NCBI GenBank assembly: GCA_022495995.1
Contig: JAFEMH010005403.1
Span: 1 to 64,000, forward strand
Direction: 5' to 3'
Origin: Adenophora triphylla var. japonica
Lineage: Eukaryota; Streptophyta; Magnoliopsida; Asterales; Campanulaceae
DNA length: 64,000 bases
Shown here: piece after piece, positions 62,474-64,000 of the stretch
Layout: the number at the start of each line of letters is the position of its first letter
Position numbering within the stretch: position 1 is the first letter of the stretch
Notes under the pieces: generated by a model
What the model saw: only the letters and a program-made list of their open reading frames with translations
Databases searched by the model: none
Told to the model about the DNA's origin: nothing
Made by a program: the position numbers and the translations under genes

Positions 62474-64000
62474 TGTAAGTGCTCCAATTTGAGCCGTTAG
62501 TACTTTCGTTAGAAAATTAACGAGAGTTTTAACATTTCTAACATTTCTAACAAACCTAACCTTTCTAACAAAGCAAGGGTAAAGTGGGCATTGCCATTTA
62601 AAGTTAAACCAAGAAAAGAATCTCAAAAAGCAAAAGAAATTGGAAAAATCCGAATTAGGCAAGTTGAAAAACAAAGCTATTTGGAAATTTTTGAATAATA
62701 TTCTTCTGTTCAAAGCACAGGAGCGGCATTTAATGCACCGAGGCACGTTTACAAGGACCTCCGCGCGGATATGATTGATGTTCACAGGGGTTATAAATTG
62801 AACCCTCCTCTCTCGGTTAAAACAACACAATTTGATCACGGCAACGAAACTCGGGCGAAATATAGGGAGAAAACGGTGGGAATTCACTTGAATTGCCACC
62901 ATTTTCTCTTCAATCTTTCCCAAATCTCACTCACTCACAAACACTTCAAATCACTCTCATACATACTCTTATACATACACTAACTCAAGCTCAAATCACC
63001 CTTTAGGAGGAGGAATAGAGAGAAAACATAGAGGACTTCATTGTTATCTACTTGTTTTCTCTTTAACCAACTCAAATCATCAACCCTAAACACTTTCAAA
63101 TCCTAAACACATTCAAGCCTTTGAATCCATTCAAACACAAGACACAAGGAAGATAGGTATAACCTCCCTCTCCCTACACTAAGTCTCTCATTCATGCATG
63201 CATCTTTAAACTACAAAATGTAGTTATTTTATCTTCTTGTCTTAGATCCAAGAAGATCACCATGGAAGTTCATCTCCATGGATGATCTTCTACAAGGATC
63301 AACATTTTCTTCAATGTGTTCTTATTTACTTGCAAAATGCATTTTCAAAACCCTAAATACCATTTTCAAGCACCAAATCCCATTTTCAAAGGATAAAATT
63401 CCCCTTCCCAAGCAAATGAAGTGCTTAGTCCTAATGTACCCCAAGGATGGTTTGGTATAGTTGATTCACCACTAAAATGTCTAGTGATCACTAACCAAAA
63501 CCTAGGGAAATGGGGACAAGCATGGATGCAAAAACCCCCTTTAAAATCATATTTTCTCTCTTGAGAAGTTGCTGTCCAGTAGCAATTTTCTCAGACCTCA
63601 GTCCATGGTCTAATTTTTTGGACATAGATAAACTTGGAATTTAGTGTTGACTACAAAATACTTTTTGTAGCCAACATCCAGATATTTCCATACATATTTT
63701 TACTTTATTTTTTTCGTGAGTAAAACCCAATCTTTAAATTTTTCTTTCAGAGGCTAGTTCATCAGCTTCTGGGAATCCAGATTTCACATCTGAGATTTCC
63801 AGAAGGTTTTGACCCCTCAAATTACTTCCAAAATGGAAAGTTCCTTTGTAGAAACCCTATTTAGGGTGTTTTAAGAAACTTTCATTCTCGGACTTTCCCC
63901 AGATTCTGAGGTTTTGAAGCCTTTAAGTCCATTTCAAAGTCAAGGGTCAACTGCCTTTTTCATTCTGGCAGAATTGCTTTTCAACTCCCAAAAATCTTTT
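62474..64000 (+). repeat. 3' LTR of element B (truncated by window end)
   Basis: 1,527 bp visible, TGTAAGTGCTCC onward, with TATAAA at 62792-62797. Differs from the 5' LTR by scattered substitutions and a few indels, including a local cluster in which CAG or CTG in the 5' LTR is CGG here. Confidence 0.95.

Larger units (their letters stand above)
48537..64000 (+). mobile_element. Element B: non-autonomous gag-only Tat/Ogre-like element (3' end outside window)
   Basis: 5' LTR 48537-50388, PBS 50390-50407, leader, a broken gag (51843-54025), further gag pieces (54379-55340), 3' noncoding region interrupted by a second gag copy (about 57290-59370), tandem repeats (60300-62060), purine tract and the start of the 3' LTR (62474 on). 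More than 15.4 kb. No protease, RT, RNase H or integrase motif is seen in about 12 kb of internal DNA. Collinear with element A except for the extra gag copies. It inserted into exon 2 of the GRF gene. Confidence 0.92.

Overview
This window is transposon-dense nuclear DNA from a flowering plant, most likely a eudicot. The evidence is nested LTR retrotransposons of both plant superfamilies, Tat/Ogre-type Ty3/gypsy elements primed by tRNA-Arg, Stowaway-, Tourist- and hAT-like MITEs, a FAR1/MULE transposase remnant, a plant-mobile-domain fragment and a GRF zinc-finger gene. I see no bacterial-style operons, rRNA, tRNA or CRISPR, and I cannot name the species. Almost every coding region is broken.

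Layout, left to right. 1-3355: 3' end of a Tat/Ogre-like element (D, + strand), inserted in the 3' LTR of copia element C. 3356-22396: C (- strand, initiator-Met PBS). C is split at its gag zinc knuckle by element A (6559-19286, - strand), a gag-only Tat/Ogre-like element with a perfect 5-bp target duplication (GCCTC). 22397-28348: low-copy DNA with a gag-like remnant, a solo LTR (H, 23696-25268, duplication GGGTA), a Tourist-like MITE and a FAR1/MULE pseudogene next to a Stowaway MITE. 28349-34389: copia element E (+, duplication CCTTC). 34395-39138: a short copia element (G) carrying one hAT-like and three nested Stowaway MITEs, a hairpin-ended repeat, another MITE and a cluster of palindromes. 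39144-45781: copia element F (+, duplication CCGTC), badly decayed. 45787-48536: low-copy DNA with a copia-leader fragment, a plant-mobile-domain pseudogene, a second cluster of the same palindromes, and a GRF zinc-finger gene cut in its second exon by element B. 48537-64000: B, a second gag-only Tat/Ogre-like element (+), its 3' LTR running off the window.

A and B share LTR ends, PBS, leader, gag and an ordered noncoding 3' region filled with about 30-bp tandem repeats. Neither has protease, reverse transcriptase or integrase, so both would depend on an autonomous relative. C is older than A and D, which sit in it.

The most unusual signals are these. (1) Elements E and F have no tRNA-type PBS. 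Instead, the bases starting 2 nt after the 5' LTR are complementary to a segment of their own LTR, with different sequences but the same geometry in the two families, which suggests self-priming or another conserved RNA fold. (2) A family of near-perfect palindromes with core CGCTACAC/GTGTAGCG occurs in clusters at about 39.0 and 47.6 kb, including one with 26-bp perfect arms. (3) A roughly 460-bp unit has inverted, hairpin-containing ends built on GAGAAACGCGTTTCTC.
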